From: Bacteroidales bacterium
Lineage (GTDB): Bacteria > Bacteroidota > Bacteroidia > Bacteroidales > WCHB1-69
Direction of reading: 5' to 3'
Assembly (NCBI GenBank): GCA_028684405.1
Contig: JAQUGA010000089.1
Span: forward strand, 1 to 9,361
Length of the DNA stretch: 9,361 nucleotides
Shown: positions 1-6,477 of the stretch, piece after piece
Position numbering within the stretch: the stretch's first letter is position 1
Layout: each line of letters begins with the position of its first letter
Program-made: the position numbers and the translations under genes
Notes under the pieces: generated by a model
Told to the model about the DNA's origin: nothing
Databases searched by the model: none
Seen by the model: only the letters and a program-made list of their open reading frames with translations

Positions 1-1265
1 TTACCAGTCCGTATATGGTTATTGACCCAAAAGCAAAAGGCTACACCAAGCACTACTACATCGAATCCGACCGTTTTGTTTCTAAAATTGGAGGCGGCAT
101 GGCACATATTAATTACAATATAAGGGAGGACCATGTTTATGGAATGGATATTAATGATCCGAGTGATTATGAACATAAATCACGAGATTTATTTGAAGAT
201 GGAATGATGTTTCGTCATTTCGATATAATAGATGTTCATGCGGAGGTAATTAAAGATTATGATTTTAGGCAAATCAGTAAGTTTCAGGAGTATGATGAAG
301 TTGAGAAACATTTTTTCTTCTACCACAAAGACCATCTGGGTTCATCCACACAAATTTCGGATCGTGATGCTAATATCATCCACCATGTAGAGTACATGCC
401 AAGTGGCGAGCAGTTCTCCGAGCAACGCGATTATTGGAGTACGCCTTATAAGTTTAACGGTAAAGAGTTGGATGCCGAAACCGGATTATACTATTATGGG
501 GCGAGGTACTACACACCAGAAATTGGGATATGGCTAAGCGTGGATCCGATGAGTGATAAGTACCCGCATCAAAGCAATTATATGTATTGCAGTGGTCGTT
601 TGGTGAATGTAATTGACCCAGATGGACGGGATGAGTGGGAGGTAAATAGTACTACTGGGAAAATATCTAGGATTAATGAAAACAAACATTATGTAGATAA
701 TAATGGAAATAGAGTTATGGTAAAAGCTGGAGAAAAATATCAAGGTGAATTAGATTTGTCATCAATGCAAGAAGTTGATATGCTTTCAAATAGTAAAGGG
801 GCTTCGATGGATGTAAAAGCGGGTGTATTGAGTAGACCACAAACTAATGAAAATAAATTTCAATCATTTTCATTTGGAAACAGCTCTGACGCTGAATCAT
901 TTTATTATTTTTGGGCAGAAAGTAGCAAGTCGGAAATAGCAATGTGCTTAACAAATAGCAATGCTGGTCATGTTGGAACTGATTATAATTCAGGAAGCAC
1001 TTCGATGACAAAATTTTATGAGAATCATTTTGGAAGTTCAATTTCATTAATGTCCCATTCACATCCAAATGGTGGTCCGCCCTCAATGGATATACATGGA
1101 AAATTTAGTGGTGATTTGAATGCGGCAAATCGTTCTAAGTATGATTTTACCAGGGAGGTTTATGATGTTCCTAAGGGAAGAATTTACCAATATAATAGGC
1201 AGACTTTTACTGATGTTAAGCTAGGAAGATATAAACAAAGTGATATTCGATGGAGGACAAAGTAA
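1..1265 (+). CDS. Rhs/YD-repeat protein, C-terminal part, with JAB/JAMM-like toxin tip (5' end outside window)
   Basis: The reading frame is open to the left edge (first full codon at 3), so this is the 3' end of a much larger gene. Codons at about 320-626 encode the Rhs-associated core: a KDHLGSSTQ segment, then GLYYYGARYY, then the closing DPDG (615-626). In Rhs proteins this core seals the toxin-holding shell, and the sequence after it is a strain-variable toxin. The roughly 210-residue tip here contains a Glu (933), His-Ser-His-Pro-Asn-Gly (H at 1056 and 1062) and Ser-Gly-Asp (1107-1115), the layout of a JAB/JAMM zinc metalloprotease or deubiquitinase-like fold (JAB-like toxin family). 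The usual JAMM spacing is SxxD, whereas only SxD is visible, so the active site is probable rather than proven. The product would be exported and delivered to rival cells or act on contact. The next gene overlaps its end and is the likely immunity gene. Confidence 0.85.
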   Translation, partial: TSPYMVIDPKAKGYTKHYYIESDRFVSKIGGGMAHINYNIREDHVYGMDINDPSDYEHKSRDLFEDGMMFRHFDIIDVHAEVIKDYDFRQISKFQEYDEVEKHFFFYHKDHLGSSTQISDRDANIIHHVEYMPSGEQFSEQRDYWSTPYKFNGKELDAETGLYYYGARYYTPEIGIWLSVDPMSDKYPHQSNYMYCSGRLVNVIDPDGRDEWEVNSTTGKISRINENKHYVDNNGNRVMVKAGEKYQGELDLSSMQEVDMLSNSKGASMDVKAGVLSRPQTNENKFQSFSFGNSSDAESFYYFWAESSKSEIAMCLTNSNAGHVGTDYNSGSTSMTKFYENHFGSSISLMSHSHPNGGPPSMDIHGKFSGDLNAANRSKYDFTREVYDVPKGRIYQYNRQTFTDVKLGRYKQSDIRWRTK

Positions 1266-1933
1266 TTTTGAAAAATTTATTATTTAATATTTTTGTTTTT
1301 TTTGTACTTTTAATTTATGGTAGTACGTTATTTGGTATTGAAAAAAAAGGAGATATTGTTGACACCCTCTCAATCAAAGCAATTGAAATATCTAAAATTG
1401 ATTATAAAATAAAAATTGCAATTGACAATCATTTAAGATTATTAAAACAAAAAAATGTTTTTTTAAAACAAAAAAACAATCTAATTTGGATAATAATTGA
1501 AATTCCATTTCCTAAGATTGATGACAGTATAGATTCCATTCTTTATGCAAACTATAATTACTCAAAATTCAAAAATTTTGATTTTGAGCCATCTTTTCTT
1601 TTCGGAATAAATTTGACAAATAAGAATAGTCGAGCAAACTACAGTAAGCTGGATTATACCAAATATTATTACTACGATTATAATGGATGGGATGTGCTAT
1701 TTATAACCAACTTGCCAATAGAATTTGAAACTTACAAAAAGGAAAAAACATTTTCATTTCAAATTTCCCCAACAAAGGAAACAAAAAAATATGAAAACGA
1801 AATGTCGGTTTATGAAATCGATAATTTTACTGTTTACAAAAAAACCATAAAACGTATTTATTATTCAGCATATGGAAAAGAATATTTAAATGAGAAAATA
1901 AATAAAAGAATATCAAGAAAATATAATAAGTAA
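1250..1933 (+). CDS. Unrecognised small protein with N-terminal hydrophobic segment; candidate immunity protein for the Rhs toxin
   Basis: No family is recognised. The 227-residue product has a hydrophobic stretch at about residues 11-29, which could be a signal peptide or membrane anchor. The rest is rich in Lys, Asn, Tyr and Ile, with no clear motif. The ATG at 1250 lies inside the Rhs gene and the two overlap by 16 bases. An alternative start is TTG at 1268: it gives a more typical signal-peptide beginning (MKNLLFNIFVFF) and has GGAGG at 1252-1256 eleven bases upstream, though strong SD use is unusual in this phylum. Position directly behind a polymorphic Rhs toxin tip is the classic place for the cognate immunity gene. 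If so, the export signal suggests protection at the membrane or in the periplasm. The gene is clearly more AT-rich than the element to its right. The function is inferred from position only. Confidence 0.7.
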   Translation: MEDKVILKNLLFNIFVFFVLLIYGSTLFGIEKKGDIVDTLSIKAIEISKIDYKIKIAIDNHLRLLKQKNVFLKQKNNLIWIIIEIPFPKIDDSIDSILYANYNYSKFKNFDFEPSFLFGINLTNKNSRANYSKLDYTKYYYYDYNGWDVLFITNLPIEFETYKKEKTFSFQISPTKETKKYENEMSVYEIDNFTVYKKTIKRIYYSAYGKEYLNEKINKRISRKYNK

Positions 1934-2000
1934 ATTTAGTAAAAACAAAAGACAAGTGTAATTGAAAAGTAATCGAGCTACAAGACCCGAGATAAACTAC

Positions 2001-2023
2001 AAAAAGCTCTGTTTGGGCTTTTG
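2001..2023. terminator. Bidirectional hairpin terminator between converging genes
   Basis: AAAAGCTC (2002-2009), loop TGTTT, GGGCTTTT (2015-2022) forms an 8-bp stem with one G-T pair. The plus strand continues into TTTTGTGCTTTT and the minus strand ends in GAGCTTTTTG, so both sides have a T-rich tail. It sits 5 bases beyond the stop of the minus-strand Xre gene and about 70 bases after the plus-strand candidate immunity gene, so it can stop both transcripts. Confidence 0.6.
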
Positions 2024-2028
2024 TGCTT

Positions 2029-2394
2029 TTACATCATCGCCACATTTTTCTGGAAGAAATCTTTAAATTTGTTTTTAGTTACCATTGTACTAATAATCCG
2101 AAATATTGCTTTTTTATCATCTTCATCCAACTGCTGAATTAGTTTTATTTGTTCAGTGGTGGTTTTATCTTCGATAATCACTTCTTTCGGTGTGTTTTCA
2201 TCTAAGTGCACAATCTGATCGATTGAAACGCCAAATAGTTTAGCAAGTTTATCCAGTACCTCGATAGAAGGCTCTCTTTCTCCTTTTTCTATTTTACTGT
2301 AATTAGAAGGGTGAACGCCAACAGTAGAAGCCACTTGTTTTTGCAACAACCCTTTTTCTTCTCTCAATTTTTTTATGTGTTCGCCGATGTGCAT
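2029..2394 (-). CDS. Xre-family helix-turn-helix transcriptional regulator
   Basis: The product is a 121-residue cytoplasmic DNA-binding protein. Residues about 6-62 form a Cro/CI-type HTH_3 domain: the first helix ends at LREEKG, LQKQVASTVGV is the positioning helix, HPSNYSKIEKGERE is the recognition helix, and then comes PSIEVLDKLAKLFGVSIDQI. The remaining 55 residues are charged and helical (QLDEDDKKAIFRIISTMV), probably for dimerisation. The start ATG at 2392-2394 lies about 16 bases downstream of the transcription start predicted from the TAATTTTG promoter. The gene diverges from the primase-helicase/recombinase run, and the intergenic region contains symmetric and repeated sites. Together these suggest an autoregulated repressor of the element, comparable in layout to phage and integrative-element immunity repressors. 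No protease or metallopeptidase (ImmA type) partner is encoded next to it. Confidence 0.9.
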   Translation of the reverse strand: MHIGEHIKKLREEKGLLQKQVASTVGVHPSNYSKIEKGEREPSIEVLDKLAKLFGVSIDQIVHLDENTPKEVIIEDKTTTEQIKLIQQLDEDDKKAIFRIISTMVTKNKFKDFFQKNVAMM

Positions 2395-2417
2395 ATTGAA
2401 ATCATTTTAAAACTCTG

Positions 2418-2448
2418 CAAAATTAGTCAAAATAGCTATTTTATGCAA
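2418..2448 (-). promoter_or_regulatory. Promoter of the Xre gene (Bacteroidota type)
   Basis: Read on the minus strand, TTG (2448-2446), a 20-base spacer and TAATTTTG (2425-2418) match the Bacteroidota -33 TTG / -7 TAnnTTTG pattern exactly. The predicted start near 2411 leaves a leader of about 16 bases before the Xre ATG. Confidence 0.65.
2429..2442. promoter_or_regulatory. Perfect 14-base palindrome, candidate Xre operator
   Basis: AAAATAGCTATTTT is its own reverse complement. It lies wholly within the 20-base spacer of the Xre promoter, where a bound dimer would block polymerase, which suggests autorepression. The function is inferred; the symmetry and position are seen directly. Confidence 0.5.
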
Positions 2449-2474
2449 ATAATTTTCTTTTTGTCAAATTATAG

Positions 2475-2505
2475 TTGTCAGTATGGAATTTTATTTTTAT
2501 TTTTG
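2475..2505 (+). promoter_or_regulatory. Promoter of the primase-helicase/recombinase run (Bacteroidota type)
   Basis: TTG (2475-2477), a 20-base spacer and TATTTTTG (2498-2505) match the TTG / TAnnTTTG pattern exactly, with the same spacing as the divergent Xre promoter. Transcription would begin near 2512. That excludes any translation start upstream of it and supports the ATG at 2538. Confidence 0.65.
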
Positions 2506-2525
2506 CACTTGTCAATTTGGAATTA
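2475..2525 (+). repeat. Two 17-base direct repeats flanking the -7 element, candidate operators
   Basis: TTGTCAGTATGGAATTT (2475-2491) and TTGTCAATTTGGAATTA (2509-2525) agree at 14 of 17 positions and are offset by 34 bases. The first overlaps the -33 TTG and the second covers the transcription start. A third, shorter TTGTCAAATT lies at 2461-2470. Such spacing around a promoter fits cooperative repressor binding, but which protein binds is unknown. Confidence 0.5.
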
Positions 2526-2537
2526 AATTTTTTATAC

Positions 2538-5519
2538 ATGGAAATACAAGAAATTAAAACACGCTTAACCCTTGCCAATGTATTGCATCATTACGGATTA
2601 AAGCCCGATAAGAATCTGCGGTTAAACTGTCCGTTCCACGAAGATAAAACCCCCAGTATGCAGGTTTACTACAAAACACACACGGCATATTGCTTTAGTT
2701 CCAACTGCAAAACCCACGGCAAAAGCCTTGATGTAATAGATTTTATCATGTATAAAGAGAACATCAATAAGCATGAAGCCATAAAACAGGCAGAATCAAT
2801 GATAAGCGGAAATGCTCCCGAATATAAGCCCGAAGAAACAGAAGCCAAAGCCCTGTTTTTGAGCAAGATGTTTACCTATTTTAAAAATGCGAAACACAAC
2901 AGTAAACCAGCACAAGAATATTTAAAGCAAAGAGGACTGGATTACGAAATCCTCGAAATCGGTTACAACTCTGGTCAGTTCCATCATGGAACAAGAAAAG
3001 ACGAAACTCTAATACAAAACTGTTTGAAAGTGGGTTTGCTTATCGATAAAAACGTAATGGGTCGTTCAGGCGAAAAAGCCTATCAAGTTTTTGGAAAACA
3101 TTGTATTGTGTTTGCATTACGCAATAGAGTCAATCAGATAACAGGGCTATACTTCCGCAGTACTATTGCGGTGTCTGAGGCACTCGAAGACACCGCAAAA
3201 AGTGCCAGACATTACTATTTAAAAGATCGATCAGGATTATATCCGCATTATCCCAAAGCAGACACCGAAAAACTAATTTTAACCGAAGCCATCATCGACA
3301 CCGCCAGTTTATTGCAAATCCCAGAAATTGCCAACAACTACGAATTATTATCCTGCTACGGAACCAATGGACTAACAAAGGAACACATCACGGCAATAAA
3401 AGAATGGTCATCCAAGGGAGTCGATTTTCGGTCATCGAGCAGAGTCGAGATGAAGGAAATCATTTTTGCTTTCGACAACGACGAAGCAGGAAACAAAGCC
3501 GTAGAAAAATACGCAAGTGAGTTAAGAGTTATGAATGAAAATTTGCTAATCAGTAAAATAGAATTACCCTGTAAAGATGTAAACGAAACATTACTAGCCC
3601 ATCAACCTGAAGTATTTACTCATCTTATAGAAAATCGGATTTTTTTATTTTCAAATGAAAATCAATCAATTGAAAATAAAAATACGTCATTAATCACACC
3701 AACACTTTCAAACTTGCAGCTTTCCACTTTAAACTGTGACAACCCCTACAAACTCCGTTATACCACCCCCACCGCCAATTACTACATACAAGGCGGAATA
3801 AGCAAAATACTTGACAGTATGAAAGTAACTCTGGTAATCGAAGCACATCAATCTCATTCAATCTCTCCTCAATCTCCTCAATCCCTTCAATCTCTTCAAT
3901 CTCCACAATCCCCTCAATCTCTTCAATCTCCTCAATCTCATTCAATCTCCCCTCAATCTCTTCAATCTCCTCAATCTCATTCAATCTCTCCTCAATCCCC
4001 TCAATCTCCCCAATCCCGGTTGGCGAGCGGAGTCGAGCCACAATCTCCTCAATCTCATTCAATCTCCCCTCAATCTACTACCAAATCCCGCAACAAACTC
4101 GATTTATACGAAGACAAGCAAGTAGAAAAACTCAGCAAGGAAGTGTCCGAAAAGTTGAATCTTAGAAAAGACCTTTTGGAAGCCGACATTTATAAACTCA
4201 CCGATTTGTTGGACGAGTACAGAGAAAAGGAACTCAGTAACAGCAAATCTAACGAGCAAGCCGAAAACAACATAATCTATCCATTAACACATCAGGAACG
4301 ACAAAAAGTGGAAACCTTTTTGAAACAAGAAAAGCTAATATACAAGCTCAATGAACTCTTGGGAAAATCGGGCATAGCCGGAGAAGAAACCAACCGTATA
4401 TTTTTACTCATTATAGCCATTAGTTACAAAATGCCCGAGCCATTACATGCTTTAATACAAGGCAGTTCGGGAAGCGGAAAAACCCGACTTTTAAGGCAAA
4501 TCAGCGACTGCATACCATCCGAAAGAGTAATAAGATTAACAAGAGTAAGCGACAAAGGATTTTATAATTATCCAGAAAAATACCTTAAAAACAAACTTGT
4601 ATCTTTAGAAGATGTTGACGGATTAGGCGAAGAAGCCACCTTTGCATTCCGAGAACTCCAGAGTAATGGCGAACTAAACTCCGCTACCAGTGTAAAATTA
4701 GAAAACGGACAAATTGTGAGCGGACAAAAAACGGTAAAAGGACCCATTGCATCGCTGGCATGCACCACCCAAGGCGAAATGTACGAAGACAATATGAGCC
4801 GAGTGTTTTTAATTGCCGTGGACGAAAGCCAGGAACAAACAAAAAGAATCATCCAATACCAGAACAACAAAGCAGCAGGACAGATAGACACCCGAAAAGA
4901 ACAAGAAATAAAGCGTTTTATCCAAAATGTGGTACGAGAACTAAAGCCAAGCGAAGTGCTAAATACCTTTGCCAATAAGATACAATTACCCGAAGAAGCC
5001 CACAAAATAAGACGATTAAACGACCTTTTTCAAAGCTTTATAAAGATGATCACGGTAATCAATCAATATCAACGGAAAAGAGATGAGAAAGGACGATTAA
5101 TCACCCAAATCGAAGATATTGAAACGGCTATCGATATCATGTTTGAAAGCATTGTTTTAAAAGTGGATGAACTCGACGGATCGCTTCGCCAGTTTTTTGA
5201 AAAGCTAAAAAAATATGTCGAAAAACGAAGTCGAGATTTTGAATTTAGCCGCTTTCAGGTACGAGAAGCCACAGGCTTGGGCAAAACACAACAACACCAT
5301 TACATCAACAAACTGCTGGAACTCGAATACATACAACAATACGGCTTTGCCAATCGAGGATTTAAATACAAAATTGTTTACTGGGACGATTACAGTAAGT
5401 TGCGAGAACAAATAAAGCAACATTTACAAAAACAACTGCAATCTCTGGCGTTCACCACAGCCGAACACCAAGCGAACACCAGAAATAACAGTAAACAACT
5501 CTTAACTAATCACTTATAA
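2538..5519 (+). CDS. Mobile-element primase-helicase (CHC2 zinc finger, TOPRIM, AAA+/helicase, winged helix)
   Basis: The product is 993 residues from ATG 2538. This start is chosen because it lies just downstream of the predicted promoter; an upstream TTG at 2475 is part of the promoter itself. Domains in order: a DnaG-type CHC2 zinc finger (C31, H34, C52, C57); a TOPRIM catalytic core with acidic residues E250 and D313-N-D315; a Pro-Gln-Ser repeat linker (about 437-513); a charged helical segment; a P-loop ATPase with Walker A GSSGSGKT (642-649) and a Walker B-like LVSLEDVDG (E691, D692); and a C-terminal winged-helix-like region (about 900-965). The protein should synthesise primers and unwind DNA at an element origin, like phage and satellite primase-helicases. 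The ATPase is not a typical DnaB/T7 helicase and may be nearer to AAA+/MCM-like types. The gene is followed after 79 bases by two recombinases. Palindromic repeats interrupt the TOPRIM region and the linker. Confidence 0.85.
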   Translation: MEIQEIKTRLTLANVLHHYGLKPDKNLRLNCPFHEDKTPSMQVYYKTHTAYCFSSNCKTHGKSLDVIDFIMYKENINKHEAIKQAESMISGNAPEYKPEETEAKALFLSKMFTYFKNAKHNSKPAQEYLKQRGLDYEILEIGYNSGQFHHGTRKDETLIQNCLKVGLLIDKNVMGRSGEKAYQVFGKHCIVFALRNRVNQITGLYFRSTIAVSEALEDTAKSARHYYLKDRSGLYPHYPKADTEKLILTEAIIDTASLLQIPEIANNYELLSCYGTNGLTKEHITAIKEWSSKGVDFRSSSRVEMKEIIFAFDNDEAGNKAVEKYASELRVMNENLLISKIELPCKDVNETLLAHQPEVFTHLIENRIFLFSNENQSIENKNTSLITPTLSNLQLSTLNCDNPYKLRYTTPTANYYIQGGISKILDSMKVTLVIEAHQSHSISPQSPQSLQSLQSPQSPQSLQSPQSHSISPQSLQSPQSHSISPQSPQSPQSRLASGVEPQSPQSHSISPQSTTKSRNKLDLYEDKQVEKLSKEVSEKLNLRKDLLEADIYKLTDLLDEYREKELSNSKSNEQAENNIIYPLTHQERQKVETFLKQEKLIYKLNELLGKSGIAGEETNRIFLLIIAISYKMPEPLHALIQGSSGSGKTRLLRQISDCIPSERVIRLTRVSDKGFYNYPEKYLKNKLVSLEDVDGLGEEATFAFRELQSNGELNSATSVKLENGQIVSGQKTVKGPIASLACTTQGEMYEDNMSRVFLIAVDESQEQTKRIIQYQNNKAAGQIDTRKEQEIKRFIQNVVRELKPSEVLNTFANKIQLPEEAHKIRRLNDLFQSFIKMITVINQYQRKRDEKGRLITQIEDIETAIDIMFESIVLKVDELDGSLRQFFEKLKKYVEKRSRDFEFSRFQVREATGLGKTQQHHYINKLLELEYIQQYGFANRGFKYKIVYWDDYSKLREQIKQHLQKQLQSLAFTTAEHQANTRNNSKQLLTNHL
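3423..3461 (+). repeat. Palindromic repeat inserted in frame in the TOPRIM coding region
   Basis: Arms GATTT (3423-3427) and AAATC (3457-3461) enclose TCAT/ATGA, then CGA/TCG, around the core GCAGAG, with an AG bulge. The core CGAGCAGAGTCGAG resembles the dispersed palindromes common in flavobacterial genomes. It encodes a Ser/Arg-rich stretch (GVDFRSSSRVEM) between AIKEW and the catalytic IIFAFDNDEAG, where primases normally have a short loop. It shares its core and fold with the repeat at 4021-4040. Confidence 0.55.
3846..4076 (+). repeat. In-frame Pro-Gln-Ser tandem repeat tract
   Basis: Units of CCT-CAA-TCT and CTT-CAA-TCT (Pro/Leu-Gln-Ser) are mixed with a longer CAT-TCA-ATC-TCC (His-Ser-Ile-Ser) unit across about 77 codons. 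Every unit is a multiple of three, so slippage changes linker length without breaking the frame. It joins the TOPRIM half to the helicase half of the primase-helicase and is probably disordered. The DNA is strongly strand-biased (pyrimidine and A on the plus strand). Confidence 0.85.
4021..4040 (+). repeat. Second palindromic repeat, nested in the Pro-Gln-Ser tract
   Basis: TGG, CGA, core GCGGAG, TCG, AG bulge, CCA: the same architecture and core (CGAGCRGAGTCGAG) as the repeat at 3423-3461, but with arms changed in a matching way (TGG/CCA instead of TCAT/ATGA). It encodes LASGVEP inside the tract and keeps the frame open. Confidence 0.5.
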
Positions 5520-5550
5520 CTCAAAACTCCTCTGGTGTTCGGTGTTCGGC
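5444..5550. repeat. Clustered inverted repeats over the primase stop codon; possible competing hairpins
   Basis: 5460-5483 pairs with 5531-5550 over 20 base pairs, with a single 4-base bulge (AAGC), leaving a 47-base loop that contains the stop codon (5517-5519). The motif TCTGGYGTTC occurs three times: 5444-5453 (+), 5474-5483 (as its complement, one mismatch to the first copy) and 5531-5540 (+). GGTGTTCGGC at 5541-5550 mirrors GCCGAACACC at 5460-5469. The middle copy can therefore pair with either neighbour. No T-run follows, so it is not a standard terminator. It could be an attenuator, a processing site or recombinase/replication protein binding sites. Confidence 0.6.
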
Positions 5551-5598
5551 AGGATGTACAAGCGGGCATAAAAAAAGTACCAATACGAAATATAAAGT

Positions 5599-6477
5599 AT
5601 GATGACAGAAATCGTTGAAAACTTCAAAAGACACTTACAGCAATTGGGATATAGCAATGGTAGCGTTAGTAGTTTGCCCATGCACGTAAAGTCATTTTTG
5701 GGTCATAGGCAGAAAACGACACACAGCAATGAAGTGCAAAATATAAGCCCATCAGAAATACAAGATTTTTATCATTGGTTGCACGAACGCCCTTTAAAAC
5801 ATGGCGATGGTGGTTTAAGCGAAGTATATATTTACAAACATGTTTACGCTTTAAAGCTCTTTTTTAGCTATTTAGAAACCACCGGACAAATTACAAGCAA
5901 TCCGATAAATGCACTAAAATTTAAACTTCCGAAACTCAATAGCCGAGAACCCTTGACAAAAGAAGAAGTGAAGCAACTTTTTGAAACCGCCCGTAACTAT
6001 AAAGAAACCGCCATACTCCATTTGTTTTACTCGTGTGGATTACGAAGAAGCGAAGCCTCGTCCTTAAACATCAAGGATATCCATTTTAAAAGCGGATTGC
6101 TTTATGTACGAGAAGGAAAAGGGCGAAAACGAAGGGTTATTCCACTAACGCAAACGGTAAGTAACGACTTGAAAAACTATTTTTTGCAAGAGCGGACAAG
6201 CTCAATAAGTGCTTTGGCAGATACCGAAGCATTTATATTAAACCGTTACGGACATCGGATGAGTTGTAAGGCATTCAATAAGTTTATGAGAACATTTTCA
6301 TTAAAAACAAACTTGAACCGTACAGTAAGCCCCCATTATTTACGGCATAGCATTGCCACACATTTGCTTGAAAATGGGCTACAAGTGGAATATGTAAGAG
6401 AGTTTTTAGGACACAGTTATTTAGAATCAACGCAAATATATACCAAGATTAACAAAAAACAGATACAAGATTTATGA
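5599..6477 (+). CDS. Tyrosine recombinase/integrase, catalytically complete (XerC/D-like)
   Basis: The 292-residue product has a SAM-like core-binding domain (about 1-110) and a catalytic domain. All six catalytic positions are present: R149 in CGLRRSE, K174 in REGKGRKRR, H246 and R249 in HYLRH, H272 in LGHS and the nucleophile Y281 in TQIYTK. Members of the family cut and rejoin DNA at short inverted core sites through a 3'-phosphotyrosine, serving integration, excision, inversion or dimer resolution. The ATG at 5599 is followed directly by a second ATG that could serve equally. No TAnnTTTG promoter is visible just upstream, so transcription probably reads through from the primase-helicase gene 79 bases away, past the inverted repeats. 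The stop overlaps the next recombinase start by 4 bases (ATGA), implying coupled translation and a joint complex. Confidence 0.9.
   Translation: MMTEIVENFKRHLQQLGYSNGSVSSLPMHVKSFLGHRQKTTHSNEVQNISPSEIQDFYHWLHERPLKHGDGGLSEVYIYKHVYALKLFFSYLETTGQITSNPINALKFKLPKLNSREPLTKEEVKQLFETARNYKETAILHLFYSCGLRRSEASSLNIKDIHFKSGLLYVREGKGRKRRVIPLTQTVSNDLKNYFLQERTSSISALADTEAFILNRYGHRMSCKAFNKFMRTFSLKTNLNRTVSPHYLRHSIATHLLENGLQVEYVREFLGHSYLESTQIYTKINKKQIQDL

Noticed and set aside
1934..2028. Left attachment site matching the right-hand region
   Set aside because: No shared direct or inverted repeat of useful length was seen between this stretch and 8456-8700.
2475..2537. TTG start giving the primase-helicase 21 extra residues
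   Set aside because: This TTG is the -33 element of the promoter, and the predicted transcript begins near 2512, so the extension could not be translated; the extra residues are hydrophobic and unlike a primase N-terminus.
3694..4062. Minus-strand frame with Glu-Ile-Glu repeats, 122 codons
   Set aside because: It is the complement of the Pro-Gln-Ser tract; the repeat has no stop on either strand, and the opposite frame has clear domains on both sides.
3846..4076. CRISPR-like repeat array
   Set aside because: Units are 9-12 bases, contiguous and in frame, without unique spacers, and lie inside a coding sequence.
4568..5005. Minus-strand frame of 145 codons
   Set aside because: It lies opposite the conserved helicase domain, has no promoter or family resemblance, and is a shadow.
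5226..5235. CGAAGTCGAG as a third copy of the palindromic repeat
   Set aside because: It lacks the paired arms, and the encoded residues fit the winged-helix domain without an insertion.
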